Positions 1 through 7,453 of a stretch of 16,261 bases of DNA are shown in pieces. The stretch's first letter is position 1. Every line of letters begins with the position of its first letter. The stretch lies in NCBI GenBank assembly GCA_030682755.1, contig JAUXNR010000454.1, forward strand, positions 1 to 16,261, written 5' to 3'. The notes under the pieces were generated by a model. It was not told the origin of the DNA. It searched no databases and worked only from the letters and a program-made list of their open reading frames with translations. The DNA comes from Flavobacterium sp. (GTDB lineage Bacteria; Bacteroidota; Bacteroidia; Flavobacteriales; Flavobacteriaceae). The translations under genes and the position numbers were made by a program.

Positions 1-201
1 TTTGAAACGTTTCAAGCCAATCGTTTGAAATTACGCTACAAAGATGCTTCAGGTAAAAACCAATTGGTTCATACCTTAAACGGAAGTTCGTTAGCGTTGC
101 CAAGAGTTATGGCAGGAATCATTGAAAATTATCAAACGCCTGAAGGAATTGTGATTCCGGAAGTGTTGCGACCTTATACCGGATTTTCAATTATAAATTA
201 A
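1..201 (+). CDS. serS: Seryl-tRNA synthetase, C-terminal end (partial)
   Basis: The first 66 codons run open from the window edge to a TAA and match the end of seryl-tRNA synthetase, the cytoplasmic class II enzyme that charges tRNA-Ser. What shows it is class II motif 3: '[22 protein letters not shown]' in essence, at residues 24-45 of the fragment, with the Arg of 'LPRV' as the motif 3 ATP-binding arginine. The tail '[14 protein letters not shown]' is the usual bacterial SerS ending. The rest of the gene lies to the left of the window. A strong intrinsic terminator begins about 12 nt after the stop, so this is the end of its transcription unit and the next gene is probably expressed separately. 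Confidence 0.93.
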   Translation, partial: FETFQANRLKLRYKDASGKNQLVHTLNGSSLALPRVMAGIIENYQTPEGIVIPEVLRPYTGFSIIN

Positions 202-213
202 ATCCATTACATC

Positions 214-250
214 AAAAAGGTCCCATTCAAACAAAATGGGACTTTTTTTT
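214..250 (+). terminator. Intrinsic terminator after serS
   Basis: The 8-bp perfect stem GTCCCATT (220-227) / AATGGGAC (235-242) has a 7-nt loop and is followed by a run of eight T. A-rich DNA on the left can pair with the T run. It sits 18 nt after the serS stop. Confidence 0.88.
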
Positions 251-293
251 GCTATTGCAGTGGCTTATTTCGTTAATCTTACCCTAATGAGAG

Positions 294-322
294 TTGGATT
301 TCACAAAAAAAAACTACTTTAG
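294..322 (+). promoter_or_regulatory. Candidate Bacteroidota-type promoter for the TPR gene
   Basis: A TTG at 294-296 is followed, 18 nt later, by TACTTTAG at 315-322, one mismatch from the Bacteroidota -7 consensus TAnnTTTG. Transcription would start near 328, giving a leader of about 15 nt. This is pattern matching only, but a promoter is expected here because the serS terminator lies just upstream. Confidence 0.4.
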
Positions 323-342
323 TACATTGTATTTTTTGACTT

Positions 343-2130
343 ATGTTACACCGTTTACTTGTCTTGGTTTTTCTTTTCTTCAGTTTGGCCCATTTTGGTC
401 AAAATGAACAATTGGCTCAAAATTATTTTGACAGCGGAGCTTTTGAAAAAGCCCTTTTGAGTTATCAGGAATTGTTGAAAAACCAACCCGGAAATAACAA
501 TTATTTTCTTCGAATGGTTGAATGTTACCAACAATTGGAACAATATGACAAAGCCGAAAAAGAAATCTCAGAGCGTTTGTTAAAGTATAAACAAGCCACA
601 CTTTTAATTGAACTAGGCTATAATTATCAACTTCAAAAGAATACTACAAAGGCAGAATCATTATATGAAGAAGCTATTTTAAAAATAAATGAAGCTCCAA
701 CTAATGTATATTCTGTGGCCGCAACTTTTGAAAAAAAGGTGCTGTTGAATTATGCCTTGCGAGCTTATGAAACCGCCTTTGCAATTGATCCGAAGGCACG
801 TTTTAATTATCAGATGGGTTTGTTATATGGTCAATTGGGGCAACCCGATAAAATGATTGATAAGTTTTTGGATGAGTTGTATACCAATCCACAAAACAGT
901 GTACTCATTCAAAATCAATTGTCTCGATTTATGAATGACGATACTGATGGTCAATTTAACAACCAACTCAGAAAAGCATTATTAGTCAGAGCACAACAAA
1001 ATCAAGATATTTATTGGAATCAAATGTTGAGTTGGTTTTATGTGCAACAAAAAGACTATGGCAAAGCCTTTATCCAAGAGAAAGCCATTTACAAACGCGA
1101 ACCGGAATCTTTTTCCAACATTGTTTCGCTGGGTGAACTAGCCATTGAAGATAATGAAGAGGAATTGGCCAAAGAGATTTTTACGTTCATCTTAGAAAAC
1201 ACCAACGATTTGGATTTGCAAATTCAATCACATTATTATCTGATGAAAATGCAAATTGAAAAAGCATTGCCCAAAGAATATCCTCAAATTGATGCCAATT
1301 TAGAATTGTTGTTAAAGAAATATGGGGTGAGTCCATACACGCTTTCATTACAGTTGATGCAAGCCAATTTTGCAACATTCAAACGCAACAATCCCGAACA
1401 GGGAAAAGCTATTTTGGAACGAACCATGGCGTTACCTTTGAATCGTTTTCAAATGGCTGATGCCAAAATGGAATTGGCAGACATCTTGTTGTTTGAAAAC
1501 AAATTCAATCAGGCCTTGATTTACTATTCTCAAATTCAGGAAGATTTAAAAAATGATGTAATTGGTCATGAAGCCAGTTTAAAAGCAGCCAAAACCAGTT
1601 ACTTCAACATTGATTTTGATTGGGCTTTGTCGCAATTAAAAGTATTGAAATCGGCATCCACGCAGTTAATAGCGAATGATGCTCTGGAGTTATTTTTGTT
1701 GATCAATGACAATACGGTTGCAGATTCTACGCAAACGGCTTTGAAACTTTTTGCCAAAGCAGATTTTTTAATGTATCAAAACAAAAAAGAAGAAGCGTTA
1801 AAGCAGTTTCAAGCAATTTTAAAAGACCACCAATCTGAAGATGATGTTATTGCAGATGTCACCTTATTGCGATTGGGTGAGTTGTATGAAGCGTTGCGAG
1901 ATATTCCAAAAGCGTTGGAATCGTATCAAAACATAATAGACAATTTTCCGGAAAGTATTTATCGTGATGAAGCGTTGTATTTTTCCGCAGAAATTTATCA
2001 TAAAAACTTACAATTGCCGGACAAAGCAAAGGCATTATATGAAGCCTTACTTTTTAATCACCAAGACAGTATTTATTTTGTAGATGCCCGAAAAAAATAC
2101 CGATTGCTTCGCGGTGACAGCAATTTGTAA
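343..2130 (+). CDS. Exported tetratricopeptide repeat (TPR) protein
   Basis: This is a 595-residue protein with an N-terminal Sec signal peptide (hydrophobic stretch at residues 4-17, likely cleaved near 'AHFGQ'), so it should act in the periplasm or at the outer membrane. There is no lipobox Cys. The body is helical repeats. Clear TPR units lie at about residues 22-90 (an 'AQNYFDSGAFEKALLSYQEL' unit and the next), 95-160, and again at about 465-585, where 'KALESYQNIIDNFPES' and 'KAKALYEALLFNHQDS' resemble the repeats of YbgF/BamD-like envelope proteins. The middle is a more diverged helical solenoid. TPR proteins are scaffolds; no catalytic motif is visible, so the partner is unknown. It is followed after 25 nt by the DUF4286-type gene and then rsmA, probably in one transcript. 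The ATG is preceded by an A/T-rich leader without a Shine-Dalgarno site, as is normal in this phylum. Confidence 0.85.
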   Translation: MLHRLLVLVFLFFSLAHFGQNEQLAQNYFDSGAFEKALLSYQELLKNQPGNNNYFLRMVECYQQLEQYDKAEKEISERLLKYKQATLLIELGYNYQLQKNTTKAESLYEEAILKINEAPTNVYSVAATFEKKVLLNYALRAYETAFAIDPKARFNYQMGLLYGQLGQPDKMIDKFLDELYTNPQNSVLIQNQLSRFMNDDTDGQFNNQLRKALLVRAQQNQDIYWNQMLSWFYVQQKDYGKAFIQEKAIYKREPESFSNIVSLGELAIEDNEEELAKEIFTFILENTNDLDLQIQSHYYLMKMQIEKALPKEYPQIDANLELLLKKYGVSPYTLSLQLMQANFATFKRNNPEQGKAILERTMALPLNRFQMADAKMELADILLFENKFNQALIYYSQIQEDLKNDVIGHEASLKAAKTSYFNIDFDWALSQLKVLKSASTQLIANDALELFLLINDNTVADSTQTALKLFAKADFLMYQNKKEEALKQFQAILKDHQSEDDVIADVTLLRLGELYEALRDIPKALESYQNIIDNFPESIYRDEALYFSAEIYHKNLQLPDKAKALYEALLFNHQDSIYFVDARKKYRLLRGDSNL

Positions 2131-2155
2131 TGCTAAAAATGTAAAATCAAAGCCT

Positions 2156-2485
2156 ATGATTATTTATAATGTTACTATTAACATAGAAAATAGTGTTCAT
2201 GATAAATGGATGCAATGGATGCAAACCAAGCACATTAGTGATGTTTTGGCAACCGGAAAATTTTCAACCGCCAGAATGGTCAAAGTTTTGGTAGAAGAGG
2301 AGGGAAGTGTTACCTATTCCATTCAATATGTTACAGACAGTAAAGAAAAATTGAAAAGCTATTATACTGATGATGCTCCACGATTGCGTCAGGAAGGTCT
2401 TCAGTTATTTGGCGATAAAATGTTGGCATTTCGAACGGAATTGGAAGTGATTAGCGAACATTTTTCAGAAGTAACCATGCAGTAA
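2156..2485 (+). CDS. DUF4286-type small protein of unknown function
   Basis: This 109-residue, cytoplasmic-looking protein has no signal peptide or membrane segment. The opening '[11 protein letters not shown]' and the pattern of alternating beta strands and helices fit the DUF4286 family, a small ferredoxin-like alpha/beta fold common in Bacteroidota. The family has no known biochemical role that I can name. I start at the ATG at 2156, because it gives the family's usual N-terminus; an in-frame ATG at 2084 would add 24 residues lying inside the end of the TPR gene. It sits 25 nt after the TPR gene and 55 nt before rsmA, so it may share a transcript with both. The family call rests on recognition of the N-terminal pattern. 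Confidence 0.8.
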   Translation: MIIYNVTINIENSVHDKWMQWMQTKHISDVLATGKFSTARMVKVLVEEEGSVTYSIQYVTDSKEKLKSYYTDDAPRLRQEGLQLFGDKMLAFRTELEVISEHFSEVTMQ

Positions 2486-2540
2486 TTGCAGCAATGACCT
2501 TTTTAATTGGCATGTAACTTTATGCCCAACTACACTTTTT

Positions 2541-3320
2541 ATGGAACAAGTACGAGCAAAAAAGCATCTAGGTCAACACTTTTTAAAAGACGAGTCCATT
2601 GCTGCTAAAATTGCAGCTTCGTTATCGTTTTCAGGTTATGCAAAGATTTTAGAAATTGGCCCCGGAATGGGTGTTTTAACCAAATATCTTTTAGAAAAAC
2701 CAACGGAAACTTATGTGATAGAAATTGACAGGGAATCTGTGGTGTATCTCAATGAAAATTACCCGCAATTAGTCGGTAAAATTATCTCAGAAGATTTTTT
2801 AAAATATGATTTAGGAGCTGTTTTTGGGAAAGAACCGTTTGCCATAATTGGAAATTTCCCTTATAATATTTCCACACAAATTGTTTTTAAAACGTTAGCC
2901 ATGCGAGACCAAATTCCTGAGTTTTCAGGGATGTTTCAAAAAGAAGTAGCCGAACGAATTTGTGAAAAAAAAGGCAGTAAGACTTATGGTATCTTATCCG
3001 TTTTAACCCAAGCCTTTTATGAGGCAGAATACCTTTTTACGGTTTCTGAGCATGTTTTTTCACCGCCGCCAAAAGTAAAATCAGGTGTTTTAAGGTTGCG
3101 ACGTAAAGAAGAGTATCATTTACCTTGTGATGAGAAACTTTTTTTTGCAGTGGTAAAAACTGCTTTTAACCAACGCAGGAAAACACTTCGTAACAGTTTA
3201 AAAACATACCAACTGTCAGATAATTTAAAAGAAGATAGTATCTTTGACCTCAGACCGGAACAATTATCGGTGGAACAATTTGTGGCATTAACTCAAAAGA
3301 TTGCGGCCAATGGAGTTTAA
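2541..3320 (+). CDS. rsmA: 16S rRNA (adenine1518/1519-N6)-dimethyltransferase
   Basis: RsmA (KsgA) uses S-adenosylmethionine to dimethylate two adjacent adenines in the 3'-terminal helix of 16S rRNA, late in 30S subunit assembly. At 259 residues the length is normal. Visible motifs in order are the N-terminal 'KKHLGQHFL' (residues 7-15), SAM-binding motif I 'EIGPGMG' (38-44), the acidic end of strand 2 'EID' (61-63), 'EDFL' (84-87) and the catalytic motif IV 'NFPYNIS' (105-111), the Phe variant of NLPYNIS. '[14 protein letters not shown]' and '[13 protein letters not shown]' mark the C-terminal rRNA-binding part. The last 11 nt overlap the start of mgtE, which suggests translational coupling. 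A weak -7-like TAACTTTA lies at 2515-2522, but without a well-placed TTG. Confidence 0.96.
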   Translation: MEQVRAKKHLGQHFLKDESIAAKIAASLSFSGYAKILEIGPGMGVLTKYLLEKPTETYVIEIDRESVVYLNENYPQLVGKIISEDFLKYDLGAVFGKEPFAIIGNFPYNISTQIVFKTLAMRDQIPEFSGMFQKEVAERICEKKGSKTYGILSVLTQAFYEAEYLFTVSEHVFSPPPKVKSGVLRLRRKEEYHLPCDEKLFFAVVKTAFNQRRKTLRNSLKTYQLSDNLKEDSIFDLRPEQLSVEQFVALTQKIAANGV

Positions 3321-4662
3321 AATCAGCAGGGACTTTTTAGCTCAAATAGAGCAACTTATCGGTGAAAACAAGGAACAGGAATTATATGATTTGCTCCATG
3401 ATATTCACTATGCTGATATTGCCGAAATCATGGAAGAACTTGACCAGAAAGAGGCAAGTTATATTTTCAACCTATTAGATTCAGAAAAAACCGCAGAAAT
3501 TCTTCTTGAATTGGATGAAGAAGTTCGGGAAAAAATTCTTAAAAGCTTAACTGCAAAAGAAATCGCAGAAGAGTTGGATGAACTTTCAACGGATGATGCT
3601 GCCGATATTATTGCGGAATTACCTCAGGAGAAAAAAGAGCAAGTAATCTCAGAGTTGGAAGACGTTGAACACGCCAAAGACATTGTGGATTTGTTGCGTT
3701 ATGACGAAGATTCTGCCGGAGGTTTAATGGCCAAAGAGTTGGTGAAAGTCAACGAAAATTGGAACGTGCTCACGTGTGTTAAAGAAATGAGAATCCAAGC
3801 CGAAAACGTTTCAAGAGTACATTCCATTTATGTGGTTGACGATGAAAACCGATTGAAAGGCAGACTTTCACTTAAAGATTTATTGACTACTTCCACCAAA
3901 ACACCCATTAGTGATGTATATATTCCGAAAGTAGATTATGTAAAAGTGGATACAAAAGACGTTGAAGTGGCCCGAATCATGCAAAAATATGACTTGGAAG
4001 CCATTCCTGTTGTTGATGAACTCGGACGATTAGTAGGTAGAATCACCATTGATGATATTATTGATGTCATCAAAGAAGAAGCGGATAAAGATTATCAGTT
4101 GGCTGCCGGTATTTCGCAAGACGTTGAGGCAGATGACAGTATTCTTGAATTGACCAAAGCTCGTTTGCCATGGTTGGTTTTGGCACTTTTTGGAGGTTTT
4201 ATCGCTGTAAAAGTTTCCGGACAGTTTGAAGGAGCCATGGAAGATTATGGCGTATTGTTTTTTTTTACACCGCTTATTGCCGCCATGGCAGGAAATGTAG
4301 GAGTGCAATCTTCAGCCATCATCGTTCAGGGTTTGGCCAATAATACTTTAGGAGGAACCATTTGGCAACGTTTATTTAAAGAAGTAAAACTCAGTTTATT
4401 TAATGGGTTTATACTTTCTATAATTTTATTATTAGGAAGTCATTTTTTACTTGGTGTGGATTATATTATTGGCATCACCGTCTCCATTGCACTCATTTCT
4501 GTAATCGTCATCGCATCACTCATTGGTACTTTTGTCCCCATTACGTTGAACAAATACGGCATTGATCCCGCATTAGCCACCGGCCCTTTTATTACAACCA
4601 GCAATGATATTTTTGGAATTTTAATTTATTTTTCCATTGCAAAAGTTATCTTGGGGTTTTAA
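3310..4662 (+). CDS. mgtE: MgtE-family magnesium channel/transporter
   Basis: MgtE is a homodimeric inner-membrane Mg2+ channel whose cytoplasmic domains sense internal Mg2+. The 450 residues show the full architecture: the acidic N domain (residues about 20-130, helical repeats such as '[10 protein letters not shown]' and '[14 protein letters not shown]'), two CBS domains (about 135-195 and 200-260, with '[10 protein letters not shown]' at the entry and '[15 protein letters not shown]' in the second), then five membrane helices (about 285-448). The last helix carries '[12 protein letters not shown]'; its Asp, about residue 433, corresponds to the pore aspartate of the Thermus protein. I start at the ATG at 3310, since an in-frame TTG at 3301 adds only three residues. 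The start overlaps the rsmA stop by 11 nt. Some members of the family also carry Co2+. I see no M-box or other Mg2+ riboswitch in the leader, as expected for an internal operon gene. Confidence 0.95.
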   Translation: MEFKISRDFLAQIEQLIGENKEQELYDLLHDIHYADIAEIMEELDQKEASYIFNLLDSEKTAEILLELDEEVREKILKSLTAKEIAEELDELSTDDAADIIAELPQEKKEQVISELEDVEHAKDIVDLLRYDEDSAGGLMAKELVKVNENWNVLTCVKEMRIQAENVSRVHSIYVVDDENRLKGRLSLKDLLTTSTKTPISDVYIPKVDYVKVDTKDVEVARIMQKYDLEAIPVVDELGRLVGRITIDDIIDVIKEEADKDYQLAAGISQDVEADDSILELTKARLPWLVLALFGGFIAVKVSGQFEGAMEDYGVLFFFTPLIAAMAGNVGVQSSAIIVQGLANNTLGGTIWQRLFKEVKLSLFNGFILSIILLLGSHFLLGVDYIIGITVSIALISVIVIASLIGTFVPITLNKYGIDPALATGPFITTSNDIFGILIYFSIAKVILGF

Positions 4663-4677
4663 ATTAAGTAGTTTTTA

Positions 4678-4740
4678 AACCATTAAGCGATTAAGATTCA
4701 TTAAGTTTCAGTTAGCGTATTGTCTTAATTTCTTATTGTT
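4678..4740. repeat. Intergenic element with phased ATTAAG units
   Basis: The 195-nt gap after mgtE holds ATTAAG at 4682, 4690 and 4700, that is, 8 and 10 nt apart. A reverse-oriented TCTTAAT at 4723-4729 can pair with ATTAAGA at 4690-4696. The pattern resembles the CTAAG/CTTAG element before the aldo/keto reductase gene. It has no good terminator T-run directly after a stem. The function is unknown. Confidence 0.5.
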
Positions 4741-4857
4741 AAAAAAACATTCCTTTTTTTTCAGTCATTCCATTCCAATATTTTCATTTTTTAAAAGTTA
4801 AGAATTAAATCAAACTTACGTTAAAATGTGTATTTTTAGAGTTCTAAACCGTCAATC

Positions 4858-5634
4858 ATGAACATTCATATCATCGGAGGAGGTAACTTAGGCGTTGCCA
4901 TTGCACTTGGATTAGCCAATTATTCTCAAGGAAATCACATCACGATTACCCGAAGAAATACGGCTCAAATTCAGCATTTATCTCAAAACGGAATCACCGT
5001 TTCAACCAACAATATTGAAAACATTGATCAAGCCGATTTGATTATTCTCACCATCAAACCCTATCAAATTGACACGGTTTTAAATGAGATTTTACCTCAT
5101 ATTTCCAACAAAATTATCGCTTCTGCCGTGAGTGGTGTGTCGTTGGAAACCTTACAACACAAAACAAAAGGAGCACATCCGATGGTTCGCATTATGCCAA
5201 ATATTGCCGCTCAATTTGCAGAAAGTGCCACGTGTATTTCGTTTTCAGAACAAAACAAAGAAGCGGGTGAACAAGTGGTTTCTCTATTCAACCACCTCGG
5301 AACTGCCATCGTTATCGAAGAAAAATTGATGGATGCCGCCACGGTTCTTGGTGCATGCGGAACGGCGTATGCGTTGCGTTACATCCGTGCTTCCATGCAA
5401 GCGGGCATCGAAATCGGTTTTGATGCTCAAACTGCTTTAGCTATTGCATCCCAAACTGCAAAAGGAGCCGCTAAAATGGCTTTGGACGAAAAAATTCATC
5501 CAGAACAATTGATTGATAGAGTCACCACACCACAAGGTTGCACCATTGTAGGATTAAACGAAATGGAACATCAAGGTTTTAGTTCTGCGTTGATTCGTGG
5601 GATTAAAACATCGTTGCAAAAGATTAAAGAATAG
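4858..5634 (+). CDS. proC: Pyrroline-5-carboxylate reductase
   Basis: This enzyme reduces 1-pyrroline-5-carboxylate to L-proline with NAD(P)H, the last step of proline synthesis, in the cytoplasm. At 258 residues it is slightly shorter than the common 265-275. The N-terminal Rossmann fold has 'IGGGNLGVAIALGL' (residues 6-19), and 'TIKPYQ' (65-70) matches the family's V/TKP. 'VRIMPNIAAQFAESAT' (110-125) replaces the classic MPNTPA segment. The C-terminal dimer domain has 'GACGTAYALRYIRASMQAG' (about 165-183) where many enzymes show SGSGPAY, and 'VTTPQGCTI' where VTSPGGTT is usual. These differences look like a subfamily trait, not decay. The 2-hydroxyacid dehydrogenase fusion follows after 21 nt, so the two are probably co-transcribed. 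A -7-like TATTTTTA at 4831-4838 lies upstream, without a clear TTG. Confidence 0.88.
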   Translation: MNIHIIGGGNLGVAIALGLANYSQGNHITITRRNTAQIQHLSQNGITVSTNNIENIDQADLIILTIKPYQIDTVLNEILPHISNKIIASAVSGVSLETLQHKTKGAHPMVRIMPNIAAQFAESATCISFSEQNKEAGEQVVSLFNHLGTAIVIEEKLMDAATVLGACGTAYALRYIRASMQAGIEIGFDAQTALAIASQTAKGAAKMALDEKIHPEQLIDRVTTPQGCTIVGLNEMEHQGFSSALIRGIKTSLQKIKE

Positions 5635-5655
5635 AGGTATTCAAATTAAATTATC

Positions 5656-7008
5656 GTGAACACAAAAAACATAAAAATCCTCCACCTCGATTCCAATCAC
5701 CCAATTTTATTGGAGCAATTGGAAACATTAGGTTTTGAAAATCAACAAGATTACTCCTCTTCCAAAGAAGAAATTGAAGCAATAATTCAGGAGTATAAAG
5801 GCATTGTGATTCGTAGCCGATTTAAAATTGACAAAACTTTTTTAGACAAAGCCACTAATTTGGAATTTATTGCCAGAGTGGGTGCTGGTTTGGAAAGTAT
5901 TGATTGCGAGTATGCCATTTCAAAAAACATTCATCTTATCGCCGCACCTGAAGGGAATAGAAATGCGGTGGGCGAACACGCTTTAGGCATGTTGCTTTCG
6001 CTAATGAATAAATTAAAACAAGCCAATCAATCCGTGAAAAACGGCAATTGGATTCGCGAAGGACATCGCGGTTATGAATTAGAAGGCAAAACCGTTGGAA
6101 TCATCGGTTATGGCAATATGGGTAAATCTTTTGCTAAAAAATTGCGTGGTTTTGATGTGGAAGTATTGTGTTATGACATTTTACCTAACGTCGGAGATCA
6201 AAATGCCAAACAAGTTCCGTTGGAAGAATTACAACAAAAAGCCGATGTGCTTTCGCTTCACATTCCGTGGACGCCCGAAACAGACAAAATGGTGAATGAC
6301 CAATTCATCCATGCCTTTGCCAAACCATTTTGGTTTATCAATACCGCCCGTGGAAAATCCGTAGTAACAGCTGATTTATCAACAGCACTTAAAACGGGAA
6401 AAATTCTCGGTGCCGGATTGGATGTATTAGAATATGAAAAACTCTCCTTTGAAAAACTATTTGAAGGAGAGAAACCGGAGGCATTTACCTATTTATTAGA
6501 AGCGGAAAACGTTTTGCTTTCACCACACATTGCCGGTTGGACATTTGAAAGTCATGAAAAATTAGCTCAAGTGATTCTTAATAAAATCAAAGCTATCTAT
6601 TTTCCAACGGAAGAAACAACTGATTTTAAACGAGTAACCGGAATTGGTGGTTTCTTTTTTAAATCAAAAGATTATAAAAAATTAGTGGCATGGTACGGTA
6701 AACATTTAGGATTAAAAACAGATCAATACGGCTCCACTTTTTGGTGGAAAGACAATGATGGCAACGATTGTTCCACTCAATGGTCGCCTTTTTCAGAAGA
6801 CACCACTTATTTTTCTCCCTCTGAAAAACAATTCATGCAAAATTTCAGGGTTGAAAATTTAGAAACTCTTTTAGAAAAATTAAAACAAGAAGGTGTAACA
6901 ATTTTAGGGGATATGGAGACTTATGCGTATGGAAAGTTCGGATGGATATTGGATCCTGAAGGAAATAAAATAGAACTTTGGGAACCAATTGATCGTGCTT
7001 TTCAATAA
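5656..7008 (+). CDS. D-2-hydroxyacid dehydrogenase fused to a VOC/glyoxalase-like domain
   Basis: This 450-residue fusion starts at a GTG. Residues about 6-315 form a D-isomer 2-hydroxyacid dehydrogenase of the phosphoglycerate dehydrogenase type: substrate-domain 'ARVGAGLESID' (73-83), NAD site 'GYGNMG' (151-156) with Asp174 ending the second strand (NAD preference), catalytic Arg232 in 'NTARGKS', Glu261 after 'GLDVLEYE', and His291 in 'SPHIAGWT'. It lacks the ACT domain of many SerA enzymes. A short linker (316-323) leads to a VOC domain at 324-450: 'KRVTGIGGFFF', 'WYGKHLGL', 'TQWSPFSEDTTYF', 'FRVENLETLLEKLK' and 'LDPEGNKIELWEP', with Glu440 at the usual metal-ligand place. The substrate of either half is not known. 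The enzyme could make 3-phosphohydroxypyruvate for serine synthesis, but the proC neighbour does not support that over another 2-keto acid. No ATG is available near the N-terminus, so GTG at 5656 is the natural start. Confidence 0.9.
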   Translation: MNTKNIKILHLDSNHPILLEQLETLGFENQQDYSSSKEEIEAIIQEYKGIVIRSRFKIDKTFLDKATNLEFIARVGAGLESIDCEYAISKNIHLIAAPEGNRNAVGEHALGMLLSLMNKLKQANQSVKNGNWIREGHRGYELEGKTVGIIGYGNMGKSFAKKLRGFDVEVLCYDILPNVGDQNAKQVPLEELQQKADVLSLHIPWTPETDKMVNDQFIHAFAKPFWFINTARGKSVVTADLSTALKTGKILGAGLDVLEYEKLSFEKLFEGEKPEAFTYLLEAENVLLSPHIAGWTFESHEKLAQVILNKIKAIYFPTEETTDFKRVTGIGGFFFKSKDYKKLVAWYGKHLGLKTDQYGSTFWWKDNDGNDCSTQWSPFSEDTTYFSPSEKQFMQNFRVENLETLLEKLKQEGVTILGDMETYAYGKFGWILDPEGNKIELWEPIDRAFQ

Positions 7009-7055
7009 TTTTTTTAATTTTATAAACGTTAACTAACCAATTTAAAACGAAACTA

Positions 7056-7388
7056 ATGGAAACATCAAAACCAAAAGAAGATTGGAACAACCCAAAACCT
7101 ACTGAATTTCAACCGGCTTATCGCGAGTCAAAAAAAATTGCAGCGGGTATTACAGCAATACTCTTAGGCGGATTGGGCGTGCATAAATTTATTTTAGGCT
7201 ATACTAATGAAGGTGTAATTATGCTTATGTGTACTGTCTTTGGTGTTGCTTTATCTTGTTTTGTTGTTCCTATTTTTATAGCTATTGGAGTTGGAATAGT
7301 AAGTCTTATTGAAGGCATTATTTATTTAACCAAAACGGATGAAGAATTTTATCAAACCTATCAAGCAAACAAGCGACCTTGGTTTTAA
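7056..7388 (+). CDS. TM2-domain small membrane protein
   Basis: This 110-residue protein has a polar N-terminus (residues 1-27, rich in Lys, Glu and Pro) followed by two hydrophobic segments, about 28-48 and 53-92. The first carries the TM2 signature 'KKIAAGITAILLGGLGVHKFILGY', in which a charged/His-containing turn links the helices. The end 'KTDEEFYQTYQ' is also typical of bacterial TM2 proteins. The role of bacterial TM2 proteins is unknown. The gene stands 47 nt after the dehydrogenase-VOC gene with an A/T-rich leader, and ends at a bidirectional terminator. Confidence 0.88.
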   Translation: METSKPKEDWNNPKPTEFQPAYRESKKIAAGITAILLGGLGVHKFILGYTNEGVIMLMCTVFGVALSCFVVPIFIAIGVGIVSLIEGIIYLTKTDEEFYQTYQANKRPWF

Positions 7389-7401
7389 AATTATAAGAAT
7401 C

Positions 7402-7446
7402 AAAAAATACCCCAAATAGTGATTGCACTTTTGGGGTATTTTTAGT
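7402..7446. terminator. Bidirectional terminator between convergent TM2 and acyltransferase genes
   Basis: A 13-bp perfect stem, AAAATACCCCAAA (7404-7416) with TTTGGGGTATTTT (7430-7442), is extended inside by AGTG/CACT (7418-7421, 7426-7429) after a one-base bulge, with an ATTG loop. An A tract on the left and a T tract on the right allow termination from either side. It lies 14 nt after the TM2 stop and just before the convergent stop at 7454. Confidence 0.9.
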
Positions 7447-7453
7447 TTTTATC

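Noticed and set aside
2084..2155. 24-residue extension of the DUF4286-type protein
   Set aside because: It lies mostly in the end of the TPR gene in another frame; the ATG at 2156 gives the family's normal start.
4030..4308. 92-codon minus-strand frame inside mgtE
   Set aside because: It is antisense to the strongly supported MgtE coding sequence; its composition is not like a real protein and it has no leader or neighbours.
5656..7008. Assigning serA to the dehydrogenase
   Set aside because: The catalytic domain is of the right type, but there is no ACT domain, no serC neighbour, and a VOC domain is attached, so the substrate is not secure.
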